Source of the DNA: Gordionus sp. m RMFG-2023 | Lineage: Eukaryota > Nematomorpha > Gordioida > Chordodea > Parachordodidae | Direction of reading: 5' to 3' | Assembly: GCF_954871325.1 (NCBI RefSeq) | Contig: NC_088776.1 | Span: forward strand, 4,595,985-4,659,984 | Length of the DNA stretch: 64,000 bases | Part shown: piece after piece, positions 1-12,217 of the stretch | Layout: each line of letters begins with the position of its first letter | Position numbering within the stretch: position 1 is the first letter of the stretch | The notes under the pieces: model-generated | Databases searched by the model: none | Seen by the model: only the letters and a program-made list of their open reading frames with translations | Told to the model about the DNA's origin: nothing | Made by a program: the position numbers and the translations under genes

Positions 1-2632
1 TAAGTCTTTTGATAGGTAGGATGTCGCACCTGTTCCAGAGAGTTGTGTTTGGGGTGTTGTGTGGATAGTAAGTTTTAGTGATTCTCCTTAAGCACTTGTT
101 TATGAAGGTCTGGGATGTGTTGATGTTGCTTTTAGTGTCCTGCCATGTTTCCAACCCGTATGTTAAGATGGGTAGAATTAGGGATTTAAAGAGTCTTATT
201 TTTAGGTTCGTAGATATCTGGTTGGACGACCATAATTTAGTTAGCTGATGATATCGGGATCTGGCCTTGTTGGTCCTCGACTTAGTATCCAAAATGGTGG
301 TGCCTAATGACATTATTCTGGTTCCTAGGTACTTAAAATCCGAGACCGTATCTACCACATTATCCTCAAAGTTAAAGGGGTCGCTGTTATATAGAGGGAT
401 ATTGGATACAATTAACTTTGTCTTTGAGTAGTTGACTTTCAGTCCGTATCCGAAGCAATTTTTGACAAACAATGACAGCAAGTTTCTTAATTTGTACTCA
501 GAGTTAGCTAATATGCATACATCATCGGCATAGCATAGAAAATTTAGAGAGTTGTGTATGTTATTATCATATTGTTGATTCAGATATCGAGGGTTAAGAG
601 CATGTTCTTGTTTGAAGGATTTATTCAGAATATCGTTCATTATTACATTAAATAGCATAGGTGATAAAATGCATCCTTGTTTCAGTCCTCTGTTGGCCTT
701 AAATGGTTGTGATTTTAAGTTCAGATGTTGTGGTATCACGTTATGATTATCGTATATTATTTTTATAAGCGAAATCAGATGTTTATCTATTCCTATGTCC
801 TCCAGTAAGGGCCAGATCTTATGCTGTATGATGGAGTCAAAGGCTTGACTTAGATCAATCATTAGGGCAAATATTGGGGACTTATGCATTCTAGCTTTCT
901 CCAGAATAACCTTAAGCGCCATGGTTAGTTCCGTCGTGTTCCTGCCCTTCCTATATGATGTGATGGCGTTTGAGAGGTTTCCATCGATGATTGGTTTAAT
1001 CCTGACGGCTATAATATACGTGAACATTTTTAGGGTAACTGGGATCAGTGCAATTCCTCTGTAGTCCTTCAGGCTAGTCGGGTTCTTATTTTTAGGGAAA
1101 TTAAGTATTATCGATGTCATCCATTCCTCTGGGAAATTGCCAGTATTCCATATCTCATTAAAGAGGGGAAGCAGTAGACTAGCACTTAAATCAGCATCTA
1201 TCTTCCAAAGTTCCGCAAAAATCCCATCGATTCCGGCTGCTTTATGGGTTTTTAGTCTTTTAATGGCATTGATTATATCTATTCTGTTCAGGTTCCGATT
1301 AGGTGGTTGGAAAGGATAGTCACATAATGGTTTAGGCCACCTTGTTCTGTAAAGGTTCATGTAATGGTCTGTCCATATCGCTAATTGTTCCCTGGGGTCC
1401 GTTATAATTTTATTATTTTCAATGTGTAATCTTGGTAGAGGATTGGATTTAAAGGTAGTGAGTAACTTAAGAGATTGGAAAGCCTTGTAAATATTATTGT
1501 TGTCAAAGCTATATTGTATGGATCTAGATAAGTTGGCAATAAAATATCTTTTATCTGTTCTTATGCAGTGAGTTATGTACCTTCTGTGGTGTTTAGTATA
1601 TTGGTTATAGGAGATATTTGTTGTTAAGTTTTTAATTATCTGTATTGTTGAAGGGGATAGCCATTCTTTACGCTTAATTCGTGGTCTTAAGCATGAATTC
1701 ATACAGCTTGATAAACTTAGTTTCATATCCTTCCAAGTTATATTAGGATTGATCATGCCATTTTGGGTGTTTCTCCATGTTGTTAGATTGGTGATGAACT
1801 CTTCCTTTATAACCGGATCATTCAGCTGTGCCAAGTCTTTCCTCATTATGAAGTGTGTAGAGTTAAGGTGGCTATGTTGATTTCGGTTTGGAAAAATGGT
1901 ATTTTTTATCCTTAGCTCGCATCCTAGTGGGTAATGGTCCGTAAATAAGGTGAAGTTCAGTTTGCTGATGACTTTGATGTCCTTCACCCACTTAAATATA
2001 TTGTTGGAAATTACAAAGAAATCAATTTGTGAGGTAGTGCCAAAAGATGGGCTTTTGTAGGTCATGGTGTGATGGTTAGGATGATTGAAGAAGGTATTTC
2101 CTATTTTCAAATTGAAGTGTTCACAGATTTCTATTAGTTTTTTGCCATTAGTGTTCGTATTTTGTACTAGAGTGGCGTTCCCGAGGCAGGTAGAATTGTT
2201 AGGCTTCCCAACCGAGGCATTGAAATCGCCAGCTAATATGATACTATCTCGATGAGGTAGTTCTTTTAAGATATTTTCCAGCTCTATGTAAAAAACTTTA
2301 TTATTATGTGGTGAATAAATATTGAACAGGTGAATTTTCTTGTAACCAATATTTAAGGTAAGACAGCAAATGCGACTGGAAATTGGATTAAAGCTTACAT
2401 ATTTAATTAGTTTGTTATGGATTAAGATTGCTACACCTGCCCAAACATGTTCAGCATTCGAGCTGCAGTATAAGGTGTATTCTAAGAGATTTCTTACTTC
2501 CGTTTCTTTCAAGTGAGTTTCTTGTAGGAGGATGTCGTATCGTTGATCGTTTTTAGTTTGCCTAAGAATTGTGAGTTTGTCACTTAGCGATCTTATATTT
2601 AAGGAAATCATCCTAATACTATGGTCTTTCAT
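1..2632 (-). CDS. LINE endonuclease-reverse transcriptase, partial (off left edge)
   Basis: Read on the minus strand from an ATG at 2632, the frame stays open for 877 codons up to base 1 with no stop. The endonuclease fills roughly residues 8-230: SLNIRSL, LQETHL, GDFNA, SQIDFFVIS and a TDH motif mark the catalytic Asn, Glu, Asp, Asn and His positions. The reverse transcriptase follows (HKAAGIDGI, then IDLSQAFDSI, GLKQGCILSPMLFN and YADD, the last encoded at 521-532). A thumb-like part with KYLGTRI and YGLETW comes next. These motifs copy element RNA at a nicked target in the nucleus. Intact motifs and an uninterrupted frame suggest a young copy that may encode an active protein. It has no intron and its frame is unrelated to any neighbour. 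The true C-terminus is not in the window. Confidence 0.92.
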   Translation of the reverse strand, partial: MKDHSIRMISLNIRSLSDKLTILRQTKNDQRYDILLQETHLKETEVRNLLEYTLYCSSNAEHVWAGVAILIHNKLIKYVSFNPISSRICCLTLNIGYKKIHLFNIYSPHNNKVFYIELENILKELPHRDSIILAGDFNASVGKPNNSTCLGNATLVQNTNTNGKKLIEICEHFNLKIGNTFFNHPNHHTMTYKSPSFGTTSQIDFFVISNNIFKWVKDIKVISKLNFTLFTDHYPLGCELRIKNTIFPNRNQHSHLNSTHFIMRKDLAQLNDPVIKEEFITNLTTWRNTQNGMINPNITWKDMKLSLSSCMNSCLRPRIKRKEWLSPSTIQIIKNLTTNISYNQYTKHHRRYITHCIRTDKRYFIANLSRSIQYSFDNNNIYKAFQSLKLLTTFKSNPLPRLHIENNKIITDPREQLAIWTDHYMNLYRTRWPKPLCDYPFQPPNRNLNRIDIINAIKRLKTHKAAGIDGIFAELWKIDADLSASLLLPLFNEIWNTGNFPEEWMTSIILNFPKNKNPTSLKDYRGIALIPVTLKMFTYIIAVRIKPIIDGNLSNAITSYRKGRNTTELTMALKVILEKARMHKSPIFALMIDLSQAFDSIIQHKIWPLLEDIGIDKHLISLIKIIYDNHNVIPQHLNLKSQPFKANRGLKQGCILSPMLFNVIMNDILNKSFKQEHALNPRYLNQQYDNNIHNSLNFLCYADDVCILANSEYKLRNLLSLFVKNCFGYGLKVNYSKTKLIVSNIPLYNSDPFNFEDNVVDTVSDFKYLGTRIMSLGTTILDTKSRTNKARSRYHQLTKLWSSNQISTNLKIRLFKSLILPILTYGLETWQDTKSNINTSQTFINKCLRRITKTYYPHNTPNTTLWNRCDILPIKRL

Positions 2633-2640
2633 TGTATATA
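1..2640 (-). mobile_element. LINE (non-LTR retrotransposon), 5' part, RTE-like
   Basis: The minus strand carries the 5' portion of a non-LTR retrotransposon whose 3' end lies beyond the left edge. It has an APE-type endonuclease followed by a reverse transcriptase and no separate upstream ORF1. The coding frame begins almost at the 5' end of the element and is open throughout. The C-terminal motif family (the 'YGLETW' and 'FINKCLRRI' stretches) resembles RTE and related animal LINEs, but clade assignment from memory is tentative. Nothing beyond 2640 looks like part of the element; the sequence there turns into A/T-rich single-copy DNA. Confidence 0.9.
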
Positions 2641-3560
2641 AAAAAATATTTCTATGATTATCGTGCGATTCTAAAAACCATCGTTTTTCATTTTTTTAAA
2701 TATTTTTTTTTAAAAAAAATTGAATTTATATAGCAAAGATTATTAAACTAACTAATATTTAATATATGTTAATCCCTTAACATTTTAATTTATTTATAAA
2801 GAATATATCTCAAAATATTTCACACATAACATGTGTTGTATTCTCATAATGTAAATAATTTCTCTTAAAGATGTATTAAACTTCCGAAAGAGCTATTTTG
2901 ATTATTATTATTATTACATTGAAAAGGGAATTTGTTAAAAACAAAATATTGTAAAAATTGATGTTTATATATGTTATAAGAATAAAAATAGAGTTAAAAT
3001 TTAATCAAAGAAATTATATCTGGAGAATTCATACTACAATGGAACGTTGTTCATTCTTTTTATTTTGAAAACGTGTCAAGAGTAATACGTTTCTTTTTTT
3101 TAGTTACGTTTACATCACTAGTAATTATGTTCCCAAGCAGAATCCGGCAATACTTATATATTTTCAAGCAAAATAAGATCTTTGTATTTAAGAAACATGT
3201 TTATCAAAATATTTTGAAATTTTCTAACTTTGAATTATTTATAAATTTTGGTGAAACATCCATTCATTTTATCAATTCTAGACAATTTTATAAGATATGG
3301 TACCATATTGACTAATTTTGCACATTTGCCCGTATCTCAAGCAATACGTATTGTATTACCCTGAATTAACAATTAGCGAGCATTTGCCGGGAAAAATACA
3401 AAAATAAGAGCATTTTGTATTTCGCCTGCTAACTATGAATTCAGAACGATATCTTAGGGTATCCGTATTTTCCTGGCATGATATAAATTTAAAATATGAC
3501 TCAAAAGTTCATAACCAAATTGTTTTTTATGATTACTTGATACCGCATTGCCGTAATAAA
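2641..3560. other. AT-rich non-coding DNA
   Basis: This stretch flanks the LINE 5' end. It holds poly-A/T runs and a 80-codon open frame at 3073-3315 with no recognisable family. I see no gene here. Confidence 0.5.
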
Positions 3561-3675
3561 TAATTTTCATAAATCTACATTATATTATTTGTATGATAAC
3601 AGGAAGAACAACCACAGATTTCCGATGCCAATATCATACAATATCCTAAATTATACGCTAGATTTAAAAATCAGG

Positions 3676-3922
3676 AAATTAAGAAAAAATGATTGGCATA
3701 ATAGGAGTCGAATTCGTTGTCTTCTTATTTCCCGTTTCAGTATTCTTAATTTTTAGAAATTTTTACATCAATGATTACTATATGGATATGGCTTTCGCCT
3801 TTTGCACGCTTATGGAATATTTGTACATTTCTCTGACCTTTTATCTCAACTTGATATTCAACCCAAAATTTAGGAGAGGTATATTCAAGAAGAGGATTCA
3901 CGTGCAAACAGATAAATCCTGA
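3676..3922 (+). CDS. possible last exon of a rhodopsin-type GPCR (TM6-TM7-helix 8)
   Basis: A 77-codon frame (ATG at 3689, stop at 3920-3922) reads as two hydrophobic segments followed by a basic tail. The first (about residues 1-22, containing a Pro in FLFPVS) looks like GPCR transmembrane helix 6 with its conserved proline. The second (about residues 34-57) ends in NPKFRRGIFKK, which resembles the NP motif of TM7 and the FR start of cytoplasmic helix 8. An in-frame stop lies just upstream, so if real the exon would start at an acceptor AG near 3674-3675. I found no upstream exons with TM1-5 in this window. It could be a fragment or pseudogene; a partly similar decayed copy lies at 6370-6560. 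Low to moderate confidence. Confidence 0.33.
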
Positions 3923-4810
3923 GATTAATCATTTATTAGAATCATAGTAAATTTTCTTCTAAAACTGAATTTATAGTAATTATTAAACGATCGAGTTTAT
4001 AGTTCTATTGTTACTTTTAATAAAATTAATTTTTAAATATTAATTAAATTTTAAATTAATTTTTTTAAATATTAATTATCAAAAATAATAAAAATAATTT
4101 AATTCTTAATGTTAAAATTTAAGAATTATTATCTTATCTTATCTAGCATGTTGGTCATAGACCTGCCCAAAATGAGCGAACGTGAATTTTTATGAAGGCC
4201 CACCCTTCATTGCCGATTTTTTTTCTCAAGGATACCGAAAAACATTGTACCCAGTTGTAATTTAACAAAAATGAGTGGAACTTACCCTTTCCGATATTGT
4301 AATAGTGAGATTTAATAATGAGTATTATAAAAGAAAATATAACTTATCTATTTTTAAATCTTGAATAACCGCATCAATAATAAAGAGTTAAGAATATTTG
4401 AATCCATATACATCAATAATATAGAATGAATTAGTAGTTCCATTTTATTTGTTAAGCCATATTCTTCCAAAATTATTGAACCGGATAAACCGAACCATCA
4501 TAAAAGTAATAAAAGTTTCATTACGAAACGAAATCATTATTATAAACTCAATCTGTTGAATTAGTGAATAAAGCATATTTCTAAATTTATTCAAAAAATA
4601 AGAATTTTAAGATTTTTTTTTAATATAAGGCTCTTATTAGTAAAAATCGATTTCAATAATTATACAAATATTTGAAATTTTAATAATGAATATGAGATGG
4701 GTAGATGTTTAAGGAGTTACGCTAAAGTCATAATCGAAGAAAAATAACAATAATTTTTGTATTTTAGAATATTAATTAACGCCATAAATTTATTTATTCT
4801 TCTACATCAG
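3923..4810. other. AT-rich intergenic DNA
   Basis: No open frame or repeat with a recognisable family was found, apart from short A/T runs. Confidence 0.5.
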
Positions 4811-5034
4811 GTGTTGTTAAACTGCTCAATTTGAGCCAATTTTTATAAAAGGCTAACTCAAGATTTTACCCAGAAAGATATTAAATTAGGCAAGCTAAAA
4901 ATATTACTCACAGATTGCCCAAAGGTTGGACATATCTATTAGAGAAATCTCGAGGCTTAAACAATATTTTTCTAGCTAATAAATCGAGTTAGCAGTTTTT
5001 AAAAATCAATTTAATCGAACCATTTAACAACGCT
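4811..5034. repeat. hAT-like MITE, family 1A
   Basis: This is a ~220-bp imperfect palindrome. It begins GTGTTGTTAAA and ends TTTAACAACGC, and the inner arms hold GGCTAACTCA and its inverse GAGTTAGC. It is one of about eight copies of the same family in this window; see 23377-23600 and 32451-32631 for better-preserved ends. Confidence 0.75.
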
Positions 5035-6369
5035 ATATATCAGTTATTGCAGATTTTGATAGCGGAGACATAAATATTAAAATATCATGTTTTTTATATT
5101 GTAAAAGATGGAAATATAAAATAAATTTTATCTATGCAGAGTAAAAGGGTCAACAAATTAAAATATAAATGTATAGAGATTACATATTTATTTTTATAAT
5201 AAATCCACATGTTAAATTAAAATTTTATCGTATTTTTTTTGTTTGAATATTCAGCCTGAATAATTTATAATACAAATCGATTTGGGTTATTTTATTATAT
5301 TAAATAAATTAAAGCTACCATCTATACATATTCTAATAATTTGTTTATAAATCTATTGTTGCGCACAATTACGTCTAAATTATTCTATAAAAATGTACTC
5401 CTTCTTACCAATTAAATTTTTATAAATAAATTCAATTCAATCTGTTAATTTGTTATCCATTTTCCACTTAATATTTTGTAAAATATGTTGTATTTGTATT
5501 ATACCTATATAAGTATAAATATATATTATTTTTATATTGCTAATTTATAAAATATCTATTATAAAGTAATAATTTATAATAGAAATACATGGCATTGAAA
5601 AAAATTGCATTAACATTTATTTTTAAAGACTATAGAATGTAAAACTGGGGAAAATTAAATTTTATATCTTAGAATATAATGTTAAGTCCTATTCTTGATT
5701 ATTATATTAGTGCATTGATTCACTTAGATTTAATAAATTGAGTTTTTAACATCGCAATTATAATATAACATCGAAGTTAGCTCTAAAAAAATTAAATAAA
5801 TATATAAATCGTAATATTAAAAATTAATTTATATAACCACAAACAGTATATAAGCTGTGATAAAAGGAACTATTAGAATTTAAGGTCTCATTTAACATTT
5901 TTTGGGTGAAGAATCTTTAGTTTTTTGGAAATTTTTTTGGAAATTTTTTTTAAAATATCTGATGACAAATGTCCTAGTCAAAACAAGCTTAATCTTTTTT
6001 TTTCGTTCTGACTATTTTAAAGGGCCTATACTTTAAGGAATCAGACACAAGTAAAACCCTAAATAGGATTTACTGAGGCCAAATATAGATTTTAAAATAT
6101 TTCTCGACTTTTCTATAAAGATAGTTTAGTTGGTTCAATACTTAGTTGGTAAACTACTCTGCTCCTTTAATTAATTATAAAATTTATTAATACCTAATTT
6201 TAGTAGGTTACTTGACTATATATCTTTACATTATGCCTCTCCTTCCATTCATTTTGCAATCTGTTCATTTATGAGGTTGTATTATAGATATATAAAAACT
6301 CTTAATTAAAGTGTTCTAACGAAGATTGGATATTTGAATAATCTTTGAATTATATTCGAATGATATTCA
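5035..6369. other. AT-rich intergenic DNA
   Basis: Nothing coding or clearly repetitive is visible in this stretch. Confidence 0.45.
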
Positions 6370-6560
6370 AATAATATTGAAATATTTTAAATTTGATATA
6401 CCATGGAAGGACATAATCTTCAAAAGAATGCTTTTATCATACAAAGCCATAATATACCACGTAAAGGGATTTCAAAATTAAGACAAAATGATTTCATAAT
6501 AGGAATTGAATTAATTTTCTTCACATTTTCATGCTAAAATGTTCTTAATTTAACACATCT
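6370..6560 (+). pseudogene. decayed relative of the 3.7-kb GPCR-like exon
   Basis: Around 6480-6540 the sequence AATGATTTCATAATAGGAAT and what follows lines up with the start of the 3689-3922 frame, where the same position reads AATGATTGGCATAATAGGAG. Similarity extends over about 70-100 bases and then fades, and the frame here is broken by stops. It may be an old duplicate of that exon, or both may belong to an unrecognised repeat. Confidence 0.3.
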
Positions 6561-6830
6561 TTAACATTCACATTCGAAAATTACCATCAGCGTCTACATG
6601 AGAGGATTTTCACTGGATACAGACCCTCTTCAAAGACCTATGCCTACTCCCCTAAATATTCGCCGCTAATCTCATCTTTTTAATTATAAATACTTTTTAA
6701 GAAAATTTAAAAAGAAAAGTTTAAATTATTTTACTATCAACTATAGACATTTTGTGAATATAAAGTAGTTATTTTTTAGATAATAAATTCAATTAAAACC
6801 CGCATCATTTACAATGAATTCATTATTATA
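6557..6830. repeat. dispersed repeat, unclassified (copy 1)
   Basis: A stretch including GAGGATTTTCACTGGATACA and, further on, TTTTGTGAATATAAA matches 45262-45470 in order and spacing. This is a repeat family of at least ~200 bp with unknown ends. Confidence 0.5.
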
Positions 6831-7004
6831 GCATTATGAGCTTGCTGAAAATGTCTAGCCTTTTTAAATTAAATCTGAAAGGATAGCAGAAAGTTTTATT
6901 TGGAAAATAATGTCTATGATTGTTTAATTGATTGATGAATTGTATTATAATAGGTCTATTAATTTTTACAGCAATAAATTTTATCCTATTTATCTCAAAA
7001 AATA

Positions 7005-7140
7005 TACACCCCCCCCCCCCGCCTCCCCCCCCCGCTCCCAAAAATAAAAAATCCTGCATCCTACCTCCATTAAAGCCGCCTACCCCCTACAAATATATAG
7101 GATTCAAACCAAACTGTTCCTACCCCCCCCCCCCCCCCCA
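7005..7140. repeat. poly-C tracts
   Basis: Two clusters of C homopolymer (7010-7036 and 7124-7139) in otherwise AT-rich DNA. Proline or glycine frames through them are artefacts of the tracts. Confidence 0.85.
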
Positions 7141-7257
7141 GAATTTATGGAGCTGATTACCATATATGAATAAAGTAAAGTTTTCTCCTTTTGTATAATT
7201 ATGGAACACTTATACGTTAATTTTAACTTTTTTTTATTTAATCCGGAATATTACACT

Positions 7258-7632
7258 CCTTTGACCTCCCCTGTTCTTCTTTGCTCTCCTCAGTTTCATT
7301 TGTCTTCTTTGATCTCCACTGCCCTAATTTTCCTGCCCTCCGTGACCTTGTTTGCCCATATATTAACTTTCTTTTGCCTTACTTTGCCCTCCTCTGCGAA
7401 CATTTGGCCTCCCTTGCCTTCCCCTGCCCTCCTTTGTTATCCTCTGGCCTCGTTTGCACATCTCTTCCTTCTTTTAACTTTCTCTGCCCTCTTCCGCCCT
7501 GATTCTTACTATCTCCTCTCTCCTCCGTACTCTCCTGCATTTCTTTGTTTTCCTTTGCCCTCCTCTTCATTCCTTGCACCTAACCTTCTTTAATCCTTCT
7601 CTGCCTTCCTCTGCCCTACTGTGCCCTTATAA
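7258..7632. repeat. degenerate pyrimidine-rich (CCTCCTTTGCC-like) satellite
   Basis: About 375 bases are almost purely C and T on the plus strand, built from variants of a ~12-base phrase such as CTTTGCCCTCCT. The composition explains the open frames that cross it. Confidence 0.75.
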
Positions 7633-9665
7633 GCTATTTTAACATTTTTTTGCTTTTTAATAAAATTTATATTTTACCACCGTCAAATTGTCTCATGCAA
7701 TGCAACAACCTTTTGGAAGATAATAAATATGAAGCAACAGAATTATTCTATTTTAGTTTCGATGAAAGAGTGAGGAAGGGCAATTTGATTCAAAATGTTT
7801 TGAAGTGAATTAAGAAGAAGGTAACTAATGAGAATTAAATTTATTGGGGGATTACCAATTATATTTTTGTTTAAAATGGTCTAAATAGTAATCGAATTAA
7901 GAATTAAAAAATCTAACATACATAGAGCATTAAACATCGATCAACTATATATTTATTTCCCGCCACACAGAAATTATTTATAAAATAAATTTTATATAAC
8001 AAATATTTTTCTAAATATAATTATACAACAGGACCAACGTCGTGTTTTCATAATTATTTCCTTTAATATATATATTACAATTATATTAATTTCTATAAAT
8101 CTAGTGATAATGTAGTTTATAGCTTTTTACGCCATTTAGCTGAGTTAATAGAGTAGAAATTACTCCCTCTCTGAAACCAAATTGGGTTTAGAAGGGAGTT
8201 AGCCTCTAGCGAATTTTATGTTAAGTAGACGTTAATAATATTTAAGAAGCTTCAATGTGTGACAAATGGAGATCTAATAATTGCTACCACTTGTCAGCAA
8301 AACCATCATGTTTACACAATATTTTTTGGCTAAATTTTAATCGGGTTACTATTAAAAATTGACAAAACTAGATCTCAATCTCATATTTTTTTTCTCTACT
8401 ATTTTAGAAACTATATCAATGAACCAAATTTTTCTAAATTAAATTATTAAAATATTTAAATATAAATCATTCATATTTTAAAAAAATTATTTTTAAATTT
8501 ATTAATTATATATTTTAACTGTGGAACAAAAATTAGCCTTAAAATTCAGCTGTTAAATAAAAACTCGTTTTTTTTTACTTCAAAGGTATGTAAATTTAAT
8601 TTATTCATATTTATGTTGATTATGCTTTATCAGATACCAATTATTTATTCATAATAATTTTAACATTGTAAGATTTATGACTAGGCCAATTTTATTAGTT
8701 AATTAAATCACTTTAATTTGTTAATTGGTGTACATATCCTAATCTTTAGTAAAATATTTCCTTTCCTTAAATTACTTCCTTAATTTTAAAAATTTAGTAG
8801 AGGAGATAAATACATTAGAAATTTTAATTCATAAATAAAATTTAAATTATAGGTAAAAATAAATAAACAAATAGTCTCTTAGATCTACCCCTGACAATGT
8901 AATTTAATTTTTAGAGTAACAAGGTTTAGCATCCTTGTAAAACAATGGTATAATTATGTGAGGAAGGACTTAAGTGATGTTAACTTCCAATAACACTTAG
9001 TCCAATGTTTAGACAGTAAAATATTTTCTAGATAATCCAATAAAATTTATCTATTTATAATCCTTTGGGTTTATTTAAGATGTATAATTATTATTATAGC
9101 ATATCACCAAGTGAAAATGTGCTTCTTCCCCAATATATATTTATAAAAACTCACCCTTACCCTTATATTATATGTTTACCACTTCAGAATAGGTTATAGG
9201 TTATGATTATTAAAGGATTTATGATAGATATCAATAAAAATTTATAATCAAGAATTGTTATTATGACCATAGTTAGCAAATTAGAGACCTTGATCCTACC
9301 TCTTTAAAAAATTTGAGCATTTTAACCAACCAACCCGCCTCCCCCTCCTCCCTCATCCATATTTTCATAACATAAATACAATATGACATTATAAAGAATA
9401 ATTAAAAAAAATAAATATATGTAAATTAATAATTTGTAAAAAGCTATATCAGAAAATATTGTAAAGTTAGGCCTCTTTTACATACTTTTATCAAAACTTC
9501 TATTAAATAATTTTATTTTTAAAATTTTATAAAAGAAAAGGCATAGCGTTTATTAGAGATGATAAAAATTAAATTGTTATTGGCTACCTTGCCTTAATCA
9601 TGATTTTATTCCAAAATTATTTATAAATTTTTTTTTTGACTCAACCAAAGACTTACAAAGAAGTA
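7633..9665. other. AT-rich intergenic DNA
   Basis: No gene or classified repeat was seen across these two kilobases. Confidence 0.45.
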
Positions 9666-9885
9666 GTGTTGCAAAATGGCTCTTTTTGAGCCGATTTTTA
9701 AAAATGGCTTACTCAATATTTCACCTAGAATAATATTACGCAAGCCTGAATATTTTGCTTGTAGAAGAAACAAAGGTTTGGAAATCTATTAGCGAAATCT
9801 GGAGGCTTAGGCAATATTTTACTGGCTAAAATATTGAGTTAGCTGTTTTTAAAAATCGGCTCAAAACGAGCCATTTAACAACACT
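9666..9885. repeat. hAT-like MITE, family 1A
   Basis: An imperfect palindrome with ends TAGTGTTG and CAACACTA. TTACAAAG lies immediately after the right end, and the same eight bases occur a few bases outside the left end, consistent with an 8-bp target duplication blurred by a small change. Confidence 0.8.
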
Positions 9886-11095
9886 ATTACAAAGTTCCTT
9901 TTCCCCAAAATGACTTAATAGGGCCTTTGATAGTTACTTTAAAAACAATGGCCTTCCTTCTTGCTTCATGATTATTTTTTTGGACACTAATATTGTGATA
10001 GATTATTTGCTTAGAAACAGTAAATCAACTTTTGAACATAGCCTTAAATGCATTTTTTATGAACATCATTTTATATTTATTAGTAATTATTTGTTATCTA
10101 GACTTAAAAAACTATTTTTTCGTTGTTTATTTGTAAATCATAAGGGGAGTGAGGTGTTAGCAGTGAGGAAAGTTTGGGAGATAAGTTATATCAAGCTTAT
10201 AATATATGTATATAAAACTTTACCAATTTGAGAATTTTTGGTTCCATACCCTTTGGCTAGATGTGCCTACAACTTTACTTATAACTTAGACAGATTAAAA
10301 GAGGAAAAGCTGTTGTGGCATGTTAACTAGGAATCTTAATATTTATAATGTAATTTTATATTCTTAGGTTTCTAAAATTGCCTCCATACAAAAACTTTTA
10401 ATATAAGAACTAAAAATTCTGAGTTTAATATATGAATTTTTAGAAAATGTATTAGGTAATATTGTAATTTTGCAAGTAATACGCCATTATTTATAAATAA
10501 AATTTAAAATATTTATGAATAAATTTTGTATTAATTTGTTTTAAAATGGCATTAAATAAATAGTCATTTTTTTAAAGATTTATTTTGGCAAACGATGCTA
10601 GGAAATGGCAGACATTTTTTTTTATAGAGGCTTGGCTCCACTCCAAAAGTTAGCCAAATATCCTATTTTTATGGGGGAGGGGTGGGGGATTTAAATTTTT
10701 TTGCAAACAAATTTGATTAGTCTTTACAATTTAATTTAGGGCCAAACATTTTTTTTGAATTTCTTTTTATAGTCCTACCAAGCTACACCTAACAAGCATG
10801 TTTACATACACAAACGGAAACCATTTTATATTTACATTAAATAGTGACTCATTAATTTTTTATTTTATTTTGAAAATCACTTGGCTTGATTTTTTTTATT
10901 TTATATTTGATCATTGAATGATGCATTCGGCATATTATTTTCTCTTCAAAGCTTTGTTCAAATGATAGAAAATTTTCAAATTTTATTTTAGAAAAAATAC
11001 AAATGGGATAAAAGGTATTTTAAAGGGGAAATCCAAATCTTTACCCAGTTTTATATAAGCCATTTTATAGATATTTTAATAGTATATATCAGAGA
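9886..11095. other. AT-rich intergenic DNA
   Basis: An 87-codon open frame at 9968-10231 has no convincing homology. The rest is A/T-rich with no recognisable feature. Confidence 0.45.
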
Positions 11096-11345
11096 CCCTG
11101 CAGAGGTGTCACATGGGCCGGTCTGACCCAGATTTTTGCGGCCGGGCCTGGCCCGTGTTTTATATTTTTTTAAGCCAGGCCAAAATTTCTTTTTTTAAAA
11201 TTTTTTTATAGTTCATTATTAGCGATTTAAAATATCTGGCGCGGCACGGATATTTTCTTTAAAAAAAATTTTTGAACCCGGCCTGGCCTGGATATTTAAA
11301 AAAATTTAAACCCTGTCCTAACTTAGAACCGGGCTTGGGGAGTTT
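11096..11345. repeat. GGCC/GGGCCGGGCC-rich dispersed repeat
   Basis: GC-rich words (GGCCGGGCCTGGCCCG, CCCGGCCTGGCCTGG) sit in A/T spacers, next to a CTGCAGAGGTGTC phrase. Similar patches with a nearby GCAGAG or CAGAGGTC phrase recur at 13555-13640, 31283-31435, 31870-31970 and 42545-42660. Confidence 0.45.
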
Positions 11346-12217
11346 CTTATCAATACATTATAATGTTGGATCCTGGTGTCGACGCTTCTATGAGGGATAA
11401 TCATATCTAGAATCGCGGAATATCATTTAGTAATGATGAAAAAAATTATAATTGCCTATTCTAGAGTATCCCACAGTATAAGGATTTTTAAAAGGTTAGA
11501 TTAGCTCCTTGGGAAGGGAAACTTCCAATTGAAACTTAATGTAATTTGATTTATGTGTGGCGATGGAAAGCCTTATATCTAGAGTAAAAAAAAACGTTCC
11601 CTTATGGAAACAGAGTTCTTTGATAAAACACGGCCACCAAATGTGGCTAAAGTAGAGGAGATTATTAGGTATAAAAATGTGTTCCTTGGATATTACCGAA
11701 TGTACATTTATTTTGTACAGCTCTTTTGAGAATTTAAGATTGGTCTTAAAATTTGTAGGGGGCTAAGGGGAAGGGGTCGTTAGAAAGATAACGTCGTTCC
11801 ATAACTCATTCGCAGAAATCACGTGATTAAAATCCCCTTTTCTAGTTTCTAGTAATTCTTATTTATTTAAATGAACGTAAATTTTATGATTTTCAACCAA
11901 TATTGCCACATCATTTTTTTTTCAATCTCGATTTTATATAATCTATAAATAGAATTTAAGGAAATAGAGATAGTCAATTTCCATACCGTCATTGGCTTAT
12001 GAGAGTGGGTTAGAGGGTCTGGTGGGCTCTGCCTGTAGAACTCAGCAAAATAAACTAACATAGCGAGACATCCTATATGAACACTTGTTATCGACTGACC
12101 ATTGCCTCGGATATCAACTCGGTCTTTCAGCGGAATAGTGTTGTCCGACAGGCAATATCGGTTGATGAAACGAGCTCACGTAATAATAAGGTGTGCCCAA
12201 TTCGTAGATGGCAGATA
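11346..12217. other. intergenic DNA
   Basis: Nothing recognised here. A minus-strand frame at 11867-12061 has no family. Confidence 0.4.

Noticed and set aside
6826-7156. Frames with poly-Gly and poly-Pro
   Set aside because: They are produced by the poly-C tracts and have no other protein-like features.
7201-7593. 130-residue frame and its shadows
   Set aside because: The region is a degenerate pyrimidine repeat, which lacks stop codons on composition alone.
9968-10231. Open frame starting with a PIN-domain-like phrase
   Set aside because: Only the first dozen residues resemble a PIN start; the rest shows none of the family's later acidic residues and the DNA is AT-rich intergenic sequence. 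Taken as chance.
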